A stretch of 64,000 nucleotides of DNA, taken from NCBI GenBank assembly GCA_963763215.1, contig CAVXNX010000010.1, positions 62,001 to 126,000 of the forward strand. Direction: 5' to 3'. A program made the position numbers and the translations under genes. Each line of letters opens with the position of its first letter. Position 1 is the stretch's first letter. This document shows, piece after piece, positions 18,770-29,087 of this stretch. Source of the stretch: DASQZK01 sp963763215. Its GTDB lineage: Bacteria; Bacteroidota; Bacteroidia; Bacteroidales; GCA-2748055. Under the pieces are notes generated by a model, which saw only the letters and a list, made by a program, of their open reading frames with translations, ran no database searches and was not told the origin of the DNA.

Positions 18770-21202
18770 ATGATCAGAAATTACATCCTTACAGCTCTGA
18801 GGAATATCCGCAAAACGAAAGTATATACCTTCATTAATATTTTCGGCCTGTCGGTGGGAATCGCCAGTGCGGTGCTCATCCTGCTTTTCATCAGCAGCGA
18901 ACTGAGCTACGACCGGTTTAATGATAAAGCCGACCGGATCTACCGAATTTACATCGAAGCCAATTTCGAAGGATCGGAATTCAAGGGACCCAGTACATGT
19001 AAGCCGGCCGGACCGGTTTTTACGGATGAAATCCCGGAAGTGATCAACTATACCCGGCTCGATCCTCAGTCCCAGACCGTCGTCAGGTATGGTGACAATA
19101 AGTTCGTTGAGGATCATTTCGTTTATGCCGATTCCGGGGTTTTCCAGATCTTCTCCCTTCACATGTTCATGGGCGATCCCAATACGGCGTTGAAAGAACC
19201 CAACACCATCGTCCTCACCAGGAGCACGGCGAAAAAGTACTTCGGGAAGGAAAATCCCATCGGCAAAATCCTGACGGTCAATGCCGATACAAACATGTAC
19301 CGTGTAACAGGGGTCATCGCGGATCTTCCCCCGGAAACGCATCTGCAGTTTGATTTCCTGGCGTCCTTCTGTACCCTGCCCGAAAGCCGGAATGACTTCT
19401 GGCTTTCCAATAATCTTTATACCTATGTTTTGCTTGAAAAGGGGGCCAAAAAGAATGAGGTTGAAGGTAAGATGCAGGCTGTGTCGATGAAGTACATCGG
19501 GCCCCAGGTGACGGAAGTTCTGGGAATCGATCTGGATGAATTCACCCAGAAGGGCAACCGGTACGGTCTCTTTCTCCAGCCGCTCACCGACATTCATCTC
19601 AGCAGTGAAATTGAGGGGGGATTCAAAGCCAGCCATGACCGGAAGTACCTGCTGATCTTCGGGCTGATCGCCCTGTTTATCCTCGTCATCGCTTCCATCA
19701 ATTTCATGAACCTGTCGACGGCACGTTCGGCAAACCGGGCAAAGGAAGTCGGGATGCGAAAAGTGGTCGGTTCGACGAGGACCCAGCTCATGAACCAGTT
19801 CATCTGGGAGTCGGTCATCCTGAGCATCTTCTCCTTGTTCTTCGCGCTGATCCTGGTGGAACTCGTCCTACCCTACTTCAACAAGACGATGGACCTGAGT
19901 CTCACGCTCGATTACACCGGACAATGGTACACCATTCCCGGACTGATCGCCCTGGCGCTCCTGGTGGGCCTGCTCAGCGGCTCTTATCCGTCGTTTGTCC
20001 TGTCGTCATTCCGGCCCGTGAAAGTCCTGAAAGGACAGGCCGTGAAGGGACTGGGCGGAGGTTTGCTGCGGAACATCCTGGTTGTTGTCCAGTTCACCAT
20101 CTCCATCGTCATCATCATCGGAACCATAGTTGTCTATTCACAGCTGCATTACATGCTGAACAAGGATATGGGATTCGACAAGGACAGGGTGCTGGTGATC
20201 GACCGTGTCTGGCCGCTGGAAAAGGATCTTCCCACCTTCATCCAGGAGATCAAAAAACTTCCCGGCGTCGTCAATGCCTCGCACAGTACGACGTACCCCG
20301 GCCAGGTCAACAATGACAACGGGTTCCGCATCAAGGGCCGGAGCCGGTCGAGCAACTACATGTTCATCACCGTCTGGACCGACTATGATTACCTGAGCAC
20401 CTACAAGGTCGGCATGAAAGAGGGGCGGTATTTCGATCCTTCCTTCCCGTCCGATTCCAATGCGGCGGTGATCAATGAAACGGCCGTCCGGAAGTACAAC
20501 CTGGATGATCCGCTGAACACGACCCTGATGATGCCCAGCCCTTCGGGAAAAACCGAGGCGCTGAAGGTCATCGGCGTCATCAGGGACTATCACCTGGCAT
20601 CACTGCGGAATCCCATTGATCCGTGCGTCTTCCTCCTCAATCCGGGAACGTGGACCGCCGGCGGGTATATCTCAGTGCAGCTGGAAAAAGGCATCAAATC
20701 GACACGGAACACGGTCAACCAGATTGAGAATACCTGGAAAACGTTCAAACCCGCCGATCCCTTCCTGTACTTCTTCCTCGATGATAAGCTGAACACCATG
20801 TACCAGGAAGAGGTAAGGACAAGCCGGCTCTCGATGACGTTCAGCATCCTGGCCATCTTCATTGCCAGCCTCGGCCTTTTCGGCCTTACCCTGTTCACCA
20901 CCGAGAAAAAAACGAAGGAGATTGGTATCCGGAAAGTCCTTGGGGCCCAGATGAAAGATGTGATCTTCCTGATCAGCCGGGAAATTACGATCCTCATCGC
21001 CATCTCCACCGTGATTGCCTGGCTGCTCTCCTACAAACTCATGGAAGCATGGCTACAGTCTTTCCCCTATAAAATCAAACTCAGCGTGTGGATTTTCCTG
21101 GCGGCCTCGAGCATCGCCTTCATCGTGGCGATCTTAACCGTCAGCACGCAGGCCTGGAGGGCGGCACGGCTGAACCCGGCCGAGTCCCTGCATTACGAAT
21201 GA
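18770..21202 (+). CDS. ABC transporter permease, MacB/FtsX type (paralogue)
   Basis: The intact protein of about 810 residues has the same architecture as its neighbour: MIRNYILTALRNIRKTKVYTFIN at the N-terminus, coupling motifs AKEVGMRKVVGSTRTQL and TKEIGIRKVLGAQ, and a NPAESLHYE tail. The start at 18770 is chosen because MIRNYxxxALRNI is the usual family beginning; the ATG at 18743 overlaps the previous gene. Presumably it forms one export or lipoprotein-handling system with its neighbour, substrate unknown. It converges on kdsB with a 12-nt gap. Confidence 0.88.
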   Translation: MIRNYILTALRNIRKTKVYTFINIFGLSVGIASAVLILLFISSELSYDRFNDKADRIYRIYIEANFEGSEFKGPSTCKPAGPVFTDEIPEVINYTRLDPQSQTVVRYGDNKFVEDHFVYADSGVFQIFSLHMFMGDPNTALKEPNTIVLTRSTAKKYFGKENPIGKILTVNADTNMYRVTGVIADLPPETHLQFDFLASFCTLPESRNDFWLSNNLYTYVLLEKGAKKNEVEGKMQAVSMKYIGPQVTEVLGIDLDEFTQKGNRYGLFLQPLTDIHLSSEIEGGFKASHDRKYLLIFGLIALFILVIASINFMNLSTARSANRAKEVGMRKVVGSTRTQLMNQFIWESVILSIFSLFFALILVELVLPYFNKTMDLSLTLDYTGQWYTIPGLIALALLVGLLSGSYPSFVLSSFRPVKVLKGQAVKGLGGGLLRNILVVVQFTISIVIIIGTIVVYSQLHYMLNKDMGFDKDRVLVIDRVWPLEKDLPTFIQEIKKLPGVVNASHSTTYPGQVNNDNGFRIKGRSRSSNYMFITVWTDYDYLSTYKVGMKEGRYFDPSFPSDSNAAVINETAVRKYNLDDPLNTTLMMPSPSGKTEALKVIGVIRDYHLASLRNPIDPCVFLLNPGTWTAGGYISVQLEKGIKSTRNTVNQIENTWKTFKPADPFLYFFLDDKLNTMYQEEVRTSRLSMTFSILAIFIASLGLFGLTLFTTEKKTKEIGIRKVLGAQMKDVIFLISREITILIAISTVIAWLLSYKLMEAWLQSFPYKIKLSVWIFLAASSIAFIVAILTVSTQAWRAARLNPAESLHYE

Positions 21203-21214
21203 GAAGAGGCTGGG

Positions 21215-21958
21215 TCAGATGAGACGCTTCGCCCTTTCGAGATCTTCCGGCGTGTCGATCCCGACAGGCCCGTAAAGGGTCTCACTGACCTTGATCCTGA
21301 AACCGTTGGATAACCACCGTAACTGCTCGAGCGATTCGGCATTCTCAAGGGCTGAAGGTTCGAGGCGGCTGATCCGGCGAAGGATATCCGGGCGATAGGC
21401 ATAAATCCCGATGTGCCGGTAGAAGGTATGGGCGCCGAACCAGTCTTCCCGTTTCGCGCCCCGGATGAAGGGAATGGGTGACCGGCTGAAATAAAGGGCG
21501 AAATGGTGCTCGTCGAAAACGACCTTGGGCTTGTTGACATCGAAGATCTCTTCCGTATTTTCGACCGGTTTGACCAGGGTGGCGATTTCCGTATCCGGAT
21601 CGCTGAAACAGCCGGTCAGGAGCCTGATCTGGTCGGGGCGGATAAAAGGCTCGTCGCCCTGGATGTTGACCACCACATCGGGATTCAGCGAATACTGCTC
21701 ACCGATGATGGTCATTGCCTCCATGCACCGGTCGGTGCCACTCCGGTGATGCGGAGAGGTCATCACAACCTTTCCCCCGAACTGCTCAACGGCCTGCCGG
21801 ATCCGCTCATCGTCGGTGGCCACGAAAACATGCTCCAGCGCTTCCGAACTCCGTTCGTAAACCCACCTGACCACGGGCTTACCCCCGAGAATCGCCAGGG
21901 GCTTTCCCGGAAACCGGGTGGAAGCATATCGCGAAGGGATGATGCCCAGTGTTTCCAT
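21215..21958 (-). CDS. kdsB: 3-deoxy-manno-octulosonate cytidylyltransferase
   Basis: This enzyme makes CMP-Kdo for lipopolysaccharide inner-core synthesis in the cytoplasm. The intact 247 residues start METLGIIPSRYASTRFPGKPLA, with the nucleotide-binding RxxSxRxPGKPL motif. VFVATDDERI, HRSGTDRCMEA and NIQGDEPFI are the remaining family signatures. An extra five residues upstream (21973) are possible. It implies that the organism makes Kdo-containing LPS, consistent with the lptE-like gene nearby. Confidence 0.95.
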   Translation of the reverse strand: METLGIIPSRYASTRFPGKPLAILGGKPVVRWVYERSSEALEHVFVATDDERIRQAVEQFGGKVVMTSPHHRSGTDRCMEAMTIIGEQYSLNPDVVVNIQGDEPFIRPDQIRLLTGCFSDPDTEIATLVKPVENTEEIFDVNKPKVVFDEHHFALYFSRSPIPFIRGAKREDWFGAHTFYRHIGIYAYRPDILRRISRLEPSALENAESLEQLRWLSNGFRIKVSETLYGPVGIDTPEDLERAKRLI

Positions 21959-22021
21959 CTTGCGCGTCAACAAATTTCGTTTTTATTGCACACCAATATT
22001 AGTAAAAAACTTTTAAAGTAG

Positions 22022-22029
22022 TAATTTTG
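22022..22029 (+). promoter_or_regulatory. Candidate -7 element (TAATTTTG) before the sigma-54 regulator
   Basis: TAATTTTG matches TAnnTTTG and lies 47 nt upstream of the ATG at 22077, in the short divergent region shared with kdsB. Confidence 0.35.
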
Positions 22030-22076
22030 TCATAAGATTCAGGATATTTTGTCAGTATTCATCTGGATAATCATTT

Positions 22077-23310
22077 ATGGATTTACAGCAGATAAAACAA
22101 CGGTTTGGGATTATAGGAAATTATCCGGGTATCAATCATGCGATCAACATTGCCATGCAGGTTGCCGGCACCGATCTCTCGGTTCTGATCACGGGTGAAA
22201 GCGGAACAGGTAAGGAAGTCTTTCCCCAGATCATCCACAGCCTGAGCTCAAGGAAACACGGGAGTTATATTGCGGTGAACTGCGGGGCCATACCTGACGG
22301 GACCATCGATTCCGAATTGTTTGGTCATGAAAAGGGGTCGTTCACCGGTGCACATGAAGCCAGGAAGGGGTATTTTGAAGTGGCCGACGGCGGAACGATT
22401 TTCCTTGACGAGGTCGCCGAACTTCCCCTGGCGACACAGGTCAGGCTGCTGAGGGTGCTGGAAGCCGGCGAATTCCTGCGTGTGGGGTCATCGAAGGTCC
22501 AGAAAACCGATGTACGGGTTATCGCCGCATCGAATGTCGATATCGTGGCTGCCATCAACAGCAACCGCTTCAGGGAGGATCTTTACTACAGGCTGAACAC
22601 GGTGCCCATCGCCATTCCCCCCCTCAGAAAAAGGGGCGAGGATATTGCCCTCCTGTTCCGGAAGTTTGCGTCCGATTTCGCTGAAAAATACCGGATGCCG
22701 CCCATTGTCCTGACCGAGGACGCAAGGATAACCCTGATAAATTATGAATGGCCGGGCAATGTCAGGCAGCTGAAAAACGTTACAGAACAGATCTCGATCA
22801 TTGAACAGGAAAGGACCATCGATCCGGATAACCTGGTCAGATACCTGCCCGATTACCATAAATCCAAGCTTCCTGCCCTGGCAGGTAAGGCCATCGACAG
22901 GGAGACCTTCTCATCCGAACGCGAGATCCTTTATAAGATCCTGTTCGATATGAAAAATGATATGGCTGATCTTAAAAAACTGGTGCGAGATCTGATGCAG
23001 AAAGGCACCGACAGCCATGAAGTGAGGGAAGAAAATGCACAGCTTATCCGGAAACTCTATCATCCAGCCGAAGCTGACACAACAGGATGACAGCCATCAG
23101 GGATTTCATTTCCCGCGGCCTTCTGAAGAAGACATCATGGATACCGAAGAAATCGTGGAGGAGTCCCTTTCACTTGAAGACAAGGAAATTGAACTGATCC
23201 GGAAAGCTCTGGATAAACATCACGGCAAACGGAAAAATGCCGCCCAGGAGCTGGGAATATCGGAGCGAACGCTTTACAGAAAAATCAAAGAATATGGGAT
23301 TGAAGCCTGA
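22077..23310 (+). CDS. Sigma-54-dependent transcriptional regulator without receiver domain, one frameshift
   Basis: The AAA+ domain starts almost at the N-terminus: Walker A GESGTGKE, the sigma-54 contact loop as GSFTGA, Walker B GGTIFLDEVAEL, and the R-finger region NRFREDLYYRLN. A C-terminal Fis-type helix-turn-helix (RKNAAQELGISERTLYRKIKEYGI) is encoded in another frame after a shift near 23085. There is no receiver or sensing domain, so activity is probably set by expression or a partner. The gene leads the conserved Bacteroidota cluster with lptE, a repeat protein, secG and groESL. Confidence 0.92.
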
Positions 23311-23314
23311 GGGT

Positions 23315-23833
23315 ATGAAACGTGCAGCATACGCCGGTATTCTCATCGTCCTCCTCGCCGGCATGGTTTCGTTCCAGTCGTGCAAGATCAATTATTCAAT
23401 GACAGGGGTCAACCTTCCTCCGGAAATCAAAACCTTCTCGGTTCAGTATTTCCCTAACCGGGCTCCTGTTGTACAGGCCACCCTGAGCCAGAAATTCACC
23501 GACGCCCTGAAGGACAAGATCACCGGACAAACCAGCCTTGAAGAGATCAATGGGATCGGCGATGTCGATTTTTCCGGAGAAATCAAAAATTATGAAACGC
23601 GGCCGATGGCCATCACCGGCAATGAAGTGGCCGCCCTCAACAGGCTGACCATCACCGTCAGGGTGAAATACACCAACAATGTCAATCCCGACGGCAGCTT
23701 TGACACCAGCTTTTCGCGTTATGAAGATTATGACAGTAACCAGGACCTTTCCTCCGTGGAGGACGACCTGACTTCGAAAATCGTCGAACAGCTGGTAGAA
23801 GATATTTTTAATAAAGCATTTGTAAACTGGTGA
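23315..23833 (+). CDS. lptE: LptE-like lipoprotein
   Basis: About 172 residues with a lipoprotein signal peptide ending VSFQSC, so Cys is the acylated residue. The body (KINYSMTGVNLPPEIKTFSVQYFPN) matches Bacteroidota LptE-family proteins, the partner of LptD in inserting LPS into the outer membrane. The ATG at 23315 gives a compact signal peptide; an ATG at 23294 is an alternative. It begins 4 nt after the sigma-54 regulator gene and its stop overlaps the next start. Confidence 0.82.
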   Translation: MKRAAYAGILIVLLAGMVSFQSCKINYSMTGVNLPPEIKTFSVQYFPNRAPVVQATLSQKFTDALKDKITGQTSLEEINGIGDVDFSGEIKNYETRPMAITGNEVAALNRLTITVRVKYTNNVNPDGSFDTSFSRYEDYDSNQDLSSVEDDLTSKIVEQLVEDIFNKAFVNW

Positions 23834-24770
23834 CAAGACAAAAAGACATATTCCTGCGCAGCCTCCTCCAACCCACCGGGACAGAGACAGACCTTCTCCG
23901 CAAGGAGCTTAGGGAACTGATCGCCGAATACCCGTGGTTCGCCACCGCCAGGATCATGTATTTATGGTCGCTCCATCAGCAGGCCGACCCCTCGCTCGCC
24001 GGCGAGATCGTCAAAAACGCGCCTTTCATCCACAACAGGAAATATCTCCATCAATCTGCTCGGGGCAAACCAGATCCCCGCTTTGGCCGCACCGATTTAC
24101 CGACAGGCTGAACAGGGTCGGGACCTGGCCGGAAGTTCCGCGAATCCGGACCTCACCGAAAAGGAACAGGAAATCGTTTCACCCGGTGAACCGGTAAACC
24201 CGCTGACCGGAATTCCCGACAGCCATGACCTCCTCGACTTCTCCTACCCTTCAGCCGACACCGGTACCCCAGCCGAAGCCGCCGATCACCAGCCTGATGA
24301 AGAGGGTGAACTGGTGAACCACGAATTTGAGCAGATCCCTGAACCACCGGCCGAAAGTCCGCGAACCGAAGACCCTGCCGGAATGATTCCCCAGGGGGAA
24401 CCCCGCCCGGGGGAAGAACACCGGAAAGGATTTACCGACTGGATCGAGAAGATCGGAAACGGCGTTCCTCCGGAGGAACAAAAACAGGAGGAACCAGAAA
24501 ATGAGGATCTCATTGAAAAATTCATCAACGGCGGGCATGGCCCCATCCGGGCGGACAAGGAAACCTCCCTGGCGGGCGATGTTTCCGGAAGGAGCATCGA
24601 GGAGGATGAAAGCTTCGTAACTGACACACTGGCAAAGATTTACGTCAAACAGGGCCTGTACTCAAAGGCCATATTATGCCTATGAAAAATTAAGTTTGAA
24701 ATATCCGGAAAAAAGTATTTACTTTGCCACGCAAATTGAAGAGATTAAACAACTGATTAACAAAAAATAA
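23830..24770 (+). CDS. Conserved Bacteroidota protein with C-terminal TPR-like helices, frameshifted
   Basis: The N-terminus (TRQKDIFLRSLLQPTG, then EYPWFATARIMYLWSLHQQ) and C-terminus (DTLAKIYVKQGLYSKAIYAYEKLSLKYPEKSIYFATQIEEI) are well-formed. They flank a long acidic, Pro/Glu-rich, probably disordered middle. The end is a single TPR-like helix pair. Frameshifts lie near 24040 and 24680; with them repaired the stop is at 24768-24770. A GTG start at 23830 overlaps the lptE stop. No enzymatic motif is recognised. Proteins of this type sit between lptE and secG in many Bacteroidota. Confidence 0.7.
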
Positions 24771-24779
24771 ACAAAGATT

Positions 24780-25184
24780 ATGCATGTCCTATTTGGTATT
24801 TTCATAGTGATTATTTGTATTCTGCTGATACTCATTGTATTGGTTCAGAATTCACAGGGTGGTGGACTTGCCTCGAATTTTGCTTCTTCCAATCAGTTCA
24901 TGGGGGTGCGAAAAACCACGGATTTTCTGGAAAAAGCCACCTGGGTTCTGGCTGCCGGCCTTCTTGTTTTCAGTCTTCTTGCCACGATCACCATGCCGAG
25001 CAACAAGGAAGTGGAAAAATCGCGCGTTGAAGGACAGTTTAATTCTTCACTTCTGAATTCTCCTTCAGACAATACGATCAACCTCCCTGAATCCGCGCCG
25101 GACAATAACAACCCGCAGAACAAACCGGTGGTGAAAACCAGGATCAGGGTCAGAAATAAATCTTCTTCCTTACGAAACTCATAA
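24780..25184 (+). CDS. secG: Preprotein translocase subunit SecG
   Basis: A 134-residue membrane protein with two transmembrane helices and the SecG signature VLVQNSQGGGLASNFASSNQFMGVRKTTDFLEKATW. The Asn/Pro-rich C-terminal extension is typical of Bacteroidota. It starts 9 nt after the upstream gene, so it is part of the same operon, and is followed at once by a strong terminator. Confidence 0.93.
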   Translation: MHVLFGIFIVIICILLILIVLVQNSQGGGLASNFASSNQFMGVRKTTDFLEKATWVLAAGLLVFSLLATITMPSNKEVEKSRVEGQFNSSLLNSPSDNTINLPESAPDNNNPQNKPVVKTRIRVRNKSSSLRNS

Positions 25185-25223
25185 AAGAGTGTCAGGATGT
25201 CAGTAACCTGACACTCTTTTTTT
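25183..25223 (+). terminator. Intrinsic terminator after secG
   Basis: AAAAGAGTGTCAGG (25183-25196) pairs perfectly with CCTGACACTCTTTT (25207-25220) around a 10-nt loop and runs into a T-tract. It separates the lptE-secG unit from groES. Confidence 0.9.
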
Positions 25224-25426
25224 ATACCCTGACGATGTGAGACAATTTCAATCTATCATTACTTATTTTCAATAATTTTAACACATCTTTTCCGGTGAAT
25301 CCTCGAATTCCGGAAATGCAAATTTGTCTAACCATGGCAGGCCGGGCAGGGCTTTCTGGCTTTGGCACAAAATATGGACAGGATGGGGCGAAATGAAAAT
25401 CATGTCAAACTTAAAACTCTTATAAC

Positions 25427-25705
25427 ATGGCAGATGTTAATGTAAAACCCCTGGGCGATCGCGTACTGATCGAGCCCATGGAAGCTGAAGAAAAGACCGC
25501 AAGCGGTATTATCATCCCCGATACAGCAAAGGAAAAACCCCAAAAAGGAACTGTGGTTGCCACCGGACCGGGAACAGGTGAAGAAAAAATGGAAGTGAAA
25601 GCCGGCGATGTCGTCCTTTTCGGTAAATACGCCGGAACAGAGATCACTGTTGACGGTAAAGATTATCTGATCATGAAACAGTCTGACATTCTGGCTGTTG
25701 TCTGA
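25427..25705 (+). CDS. groES: Co-chaperonin GroES
   Basis: The 92-residue product has the standard beginning NVKPLGDRVLIEPMEAEEKTASGIIIPDTA, including the mobile loop that docks on GroEL, and the ending DYLIMKQSDILAVV. It caps the GroEL folding chamber. The 200 nt upstream show no CIRCE element (TTAGCACTC-N9-GAGTGCTAA), so HrcA control is not supported by the sequence. Confidence 0.97.
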   Translation: MADVNVKPLGDRVLIEPMEAEEKTASGIIIPDTAKEKPQKGTVVATGPGTGEEKMEVKAGDVVLFGKYAGTEITVDGKDYLIMKQSDILAVV

Positions 25706-25753
25706 TGTCTGACCCAATTATTAACGAAAATAATCATTAAAAAACGATAAAAA

Positions 25754-27391
25754 ATGGCAAAAGAAATCAAATTTAATATCGAAGCACGCGATCAGCTGAA
25801 ACGCGGGATTGATGCATTGGCAAATGCAGTAAAAGTTACCCTGGGGCCGAAAGGCAGGAATGTCGTCATCGAAAAGAAATTCGGTGCCCCCCAGGTCACC
25901 AAGGATGGCGTTACGGTAGCCAAGGAAATTGAACTTTCCAACCATTTTGAGAATGTCGGAGCCCAAATGGTTAAAGAAGTGGCTTCCAAAACAAATGACG
26001 ATGCCGGTGATGGGACAACCACTGCCACTGTTCTGGCACAGTCGATTGTTCAGGTGGGTCTGAAAAACGTCACCGCCGGTGCAAACCCCATGGATCTGAA
26101 AAGAGGGATCGACAAAGCCGTTATCAAAGTGGTGGAAAGCCTGAAAAAACAGTCACGTGAAATCGGTGACGACAACAAAAAAATTGAACAGGTCGCTTCC
26201 ATTTCTGCCAACAACGACAGTGCTATCGGATCTCTTATTGCCGAAGCGATGTCAAAAGTGAAACGGGAAGGTGTCATTACCGTTGAAGAAGCCAAAACTT
26301 CCGAAACGACCGTTGAAGTGGTTGAAGGAATGCAGTTTGACCGTGGTTACATTTCACCCTACTTCGTGACCGATACTGAAAAAATGGAATCTGTCCTGGA
26401 AAATCCTTTCATCCTGATCCACGACAAGAAGATCTCCACCATGAAAGATCTTCTTCCCATTCTCGAAACCACCGCACAGACCGGCCGTCCTCTTCTGATC
26501 ATTGCTGAAGACGTCGACGGTGAAGCTCTTGCCACCCTTATCGTCAATAAACTGAGAGGTTCCCTCAAGATCGCCGCTGTCAAAGCTCCCGGTTTCGGTG
26601 ACAGAAGGAAAGAAATGCTCGAGGATATCGCCATTCTGACCGGCGGTACGGTTATCTCCGAAGAAAAAGGTCTCAAACTGGAAAGCACCCAGCTCGATGA
26701 CCTGGGTAATGCCGAAAAAGTGACCATCGACAAGGAAAATACCACCATCGTCAATGGTGCCGGCGACAAACAGAATATCGACTCCAGGGTATCCCAGATC
26801 AAACGTCAGATTGAAAACACCACCTCTGATTATGATAAGGAAAAACTCCAGGAAAGGCTTGCCAAACTGGCCGGCGGTGTTGCCGTACTCTATGTCGGCG
26901 CTGCTTCCGAAGTCGAAATGAAAGAGAAGAAAGCCCGCGTGGAAGATGCCCTCAGCGCAACCCGTGCTGCCGTTGAAGAAGGAATCATCCCCGGTGGCGG
27001 TGTGGCTTATATCCGGGCCATCGATGCACTTGCTTCTCTTAAAGGCGACAACCAGGATGAAAATACCGGTATCACCATCGTGAAAAGAGTTCTTGAAGAA
27101 CCTCTCCGTCAGATCGTTGAAAACGCCGGCCTCGAAGGTTCCGTCGTTGTCCAGAAAATCAGGGAAGGTAAAGGTGATTTCGGTTACAATGCCAGGACAG
27201 AGACCTACGAAAACCTGTTCGAATCAGGCGTGATCGACCCGACCAAGGTCGCCCGCATCGCCCTGGAAAATGCCGCATCCATTGCCGGTATGTTCCTGAC
27301 CACCGAATGTGTGCTGGTTGACGAACCGGAAAAAGAACAGCCGATGCCGGGTGGCGGCCCGGGTATGGGCGGAATGGGTGGCATGATGTAA
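25754..27391 (+). CDS. groEL: Chaperonin GroEL
   Basis: The 545-residue product is intact: MAKEIKFNIEARDQLKRGIDALANAV at the start, the ATP-site DGTTTATVLAQ, the CPN60 signature AAVEEGIIPGGG, and the Gly/Met-rich tail GGPGMGGMGGMM. It forms the 14-mer folding chamber with GroES, encoded 48 nt upstream. No frameshifts are present across this cluster. Confidence 0.98.
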   Translation: MAKEIKFNIEARDQLKRGIDALANAVKVTLGPKGRNVVIEKKFGAPQVTKDGVTVAKEIELSNHFENVGAQMVKEVASKTNDDAGDGTTTATVLAQSIVQVGLKNVTAGANPMDLKRGIDKAVIKVVESLKKQSREIGDDNKKIEQVASISANNDSAIGSLIAEAMSKVKREGVITVEEAKTSETTVEVVEGMQFDRGYISPYFVTDTEKMESVLENPFILIHDKKISTMKDLLPILETTAQTGRPLLIIAEDVDGEALATLIVNKLRGSLKIAAVKAPGFGDRRKEMLEDIAILTGGTVISEEKGLKLESTQLDDLGNAEKVTIDKENTTIVNGAGDKQNIDSRVSQIKRQIENTTSDYDKEKLQERLAKLAGGVAVLYVGAASEVEMKEKKARVEDALSATRAAVEEGIIPGGGVAYIRAIDALASLKGDNQDENTGITIVKRVLEEPLRQIVENAGLEGSVVVQKIREGKGDFGYNARTETYENLFESGVIDPTKVARIALENAASIAGMFLTTECVLVDEPEKEQPMPGGGPGMGGMGGMM

Positions 27392-27420
27392 TCCGCAACC
27401 CTCAATTCACTATACTTGTC

Positions 27421-27459
27421 AAAAGAGCTGTTTGCCCCCGGGCAGACAGCTCTTTTTTT
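27421..27459 (+). terminator. Intrinsic terminator after groEL
   Basis: AAAAGAGCTGT (27421-27431) pairs with ACAGCTCTTTT, with an inner TGCCC/GGGCA pairing, followed by seven T. This is a typical rho-independent terminator 30 nt after the groEL stop. Confidence 0.92.
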
Positions 27460-27672
27460 ATAAAACAAAACCTGCGCGTGCATTGATATACACCGCCGCT
27501 GATGTATAATGAAAATGAGCCTTATTGAACGGGTATTCCGGAAAGACCGGTTACCGCTCCGGCAAATGCAGGGAGCCGGAATATCAACAGCAACCTTTCA
27601 GGTATCTTGCCTATCTCGAAAAAAATTTCTAATTATGCTCTTTATCTCATCCAACTTCTAACCAACCCGACC

Positions 27673-29070
27673 ATGAAACAACCCTCCGGTAAACTGCCTT
27701 TCTTTGAAAAGATTGGTTATTCCCTCGGTGATACGGCTTCCAACCTGTTCTGGCAGACCTTCTCCATGTTTCTGCTGTTCTTTTATACCGATATCTTCGG
27801 CATTTCGGCAGCCGCTGCCGGAACCATGTTCCTGGTCACCAGGATATGGGACACGGTCAATGATCCCCTGATGGGCATCATCGCCGACCGCACCAATACG
27901 CGATGGGGAAAATTCCGCCCTTACCTCCTGTGGCTGGCCATTCCCTTCGGGGTTATCGGCGTGCTGACGTTCATCACCCCCGACTTCAGCGATACCGGTA
28001 AAATCATCTATGCCTATGTGACCTATTCCCTGATGATGATGATCTATACGGCCATCAATATTCCCTATTCGGCCCTCATGGGCGTCATGTCACCAAACTC
28101 ACTCGAACGAACCTCACTCTCCTCGTTCCGTTTCGTCGCTGCCTTCGGCGGCGGACTCATCGTCCAGGGAACCGCACTGAAACTCGTTAAGATCACCGGG
28201 GGAGGAAATCAGGCCACGGGCTGGCAATGGACGATGACCATTTTTGCCATACTGGCAGCCGCCCTGTTCCTGACGACCTTCGCCACAACAAAAGAACGGG
28301 TGAGTCCGCCCAAAACCCAGAAAACATCGCTGGCCAACGATCTTCATGATCTCATTACCAATATCCCCTGGCTGATGCTCTTTATCATCGGCATTTTCCT
28401 GCTCACCTTCGTCTCGATCAGGAACGGCTCCATTATGTATTATTTCAAGTATTATGTGGGGAATCAGACATTCAGCCTCTTTGGGAAAACCCATAGCTAT
28501 GACCGGGATATTCTGGCTTCTGCCTTCATGGTTTTTGGATCCGTGGCCAATATCATCGGTGTGCTGTGCACCAGGTATATCTCGGCTCTCTTTGGCAAAC
28601 GGCGTGCCTTCATGATGCTGATGCTGATCACCTCGGTTCTCACGGCCATGTTCTATCTGCTGAAAAATGATGCCATCATCAGCATGTTTACCATCCAGGT
28701 TCTCATCAGCCTGGTGATGGGACCGTTGTCACCCATGATCTGGGCCATGTACACCGATACCGCCGACTATTCCGAGTGGCGGACCGGGCGTCGCGCCACG
28801 GGTCTTGTCATGTCGGCATCCACCATGGCACAGAAATTCGGGTGGACGATCGGCGGCGCTCTGGCCGGATGGTTGCTGGCCAGCTTCGGATTTAAGGCTA
28901 ACGAGGCCCAGTCGGTCGAGACCCTGCACGGCATCCGCCTGCTCATCAGCCTCATCCCGGCCGTCTGCGCCATCATCGGGGCGGCTGCCATGTTCTTCTA
29001 CAGGCTCGATGATGATATGATGAAACAAATAGAAAAAGATCTTGCCTTGCGCAAAGTCACTGAAACCTAA
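27673..29070 (+). CDS. MFS transporter, GPH (glycoside-pentoside-hexuronide:cation symporter) type
   Basis: The intact 465-residue protein has 12 transmembrane segments. SLGDTASNLFWQTFSMFLLFFYTDIFG and the loop WDTVNDPLMGIIADRTNTRWGKFRPYLLW are GPH-family hallmarks (MelB-like cation symporters of sugars). The start at 27673 (MKQPSGKLPFFEKIGYSLGD) is preferred to 27607. It lies 17 nt upstream of a GH94 phosphorylase gene, so it probably imports that enzyme's disaccharide substrate across the inner membrane. Confidence 0.9.
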   Translation: MKQPSGKLPFFEKIGYSLGDTASNLFWQTFSMFLLFFYTDIFGISAAAAGTMFLVTRIWDTVNDPLMGIIADRTNTRWGKFRPYLLWLAIPFGVIGVLTFITPDFSDTGKIIYAYVTYSLMMMIYTAINIPYSALMGVMSPNSLERTSLSSFRFVAAFGGGLIVQGTALKLVKITGGGNQATGWQWTMTIFAILAAALFLTTFATTKERVSPPKTQKTSLANDLHDLITNIPWLMLFIIGIFLLTFVSIRNGSIMYYFKYYVGNQTFSLFGKTHSYDRDILASAFMVFGSVANIIGVLCTRYISALFGKRRAFMMLMLITSVLTAMFYLLKNDAIISMFTIQVLISLVMGPLSPMIWAMYTDTADYSEWRTGRRATGLVMSASTMAQKFGWTIGGALAGWLLASFGFKANEAQSVETLHGIRLLISLIPAVCAIIGAAAMFFYRLDDDMMKQIEKDLALRKVTET

Positions 29071-29087
29071 AAAACAGAGCTGAACAC

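Noticed and set aside
25224..25426. CIRCE element upstream of groES
   Set aside because: No TTAGCACTC-N9-GAGTGCTAA or close variant is present.
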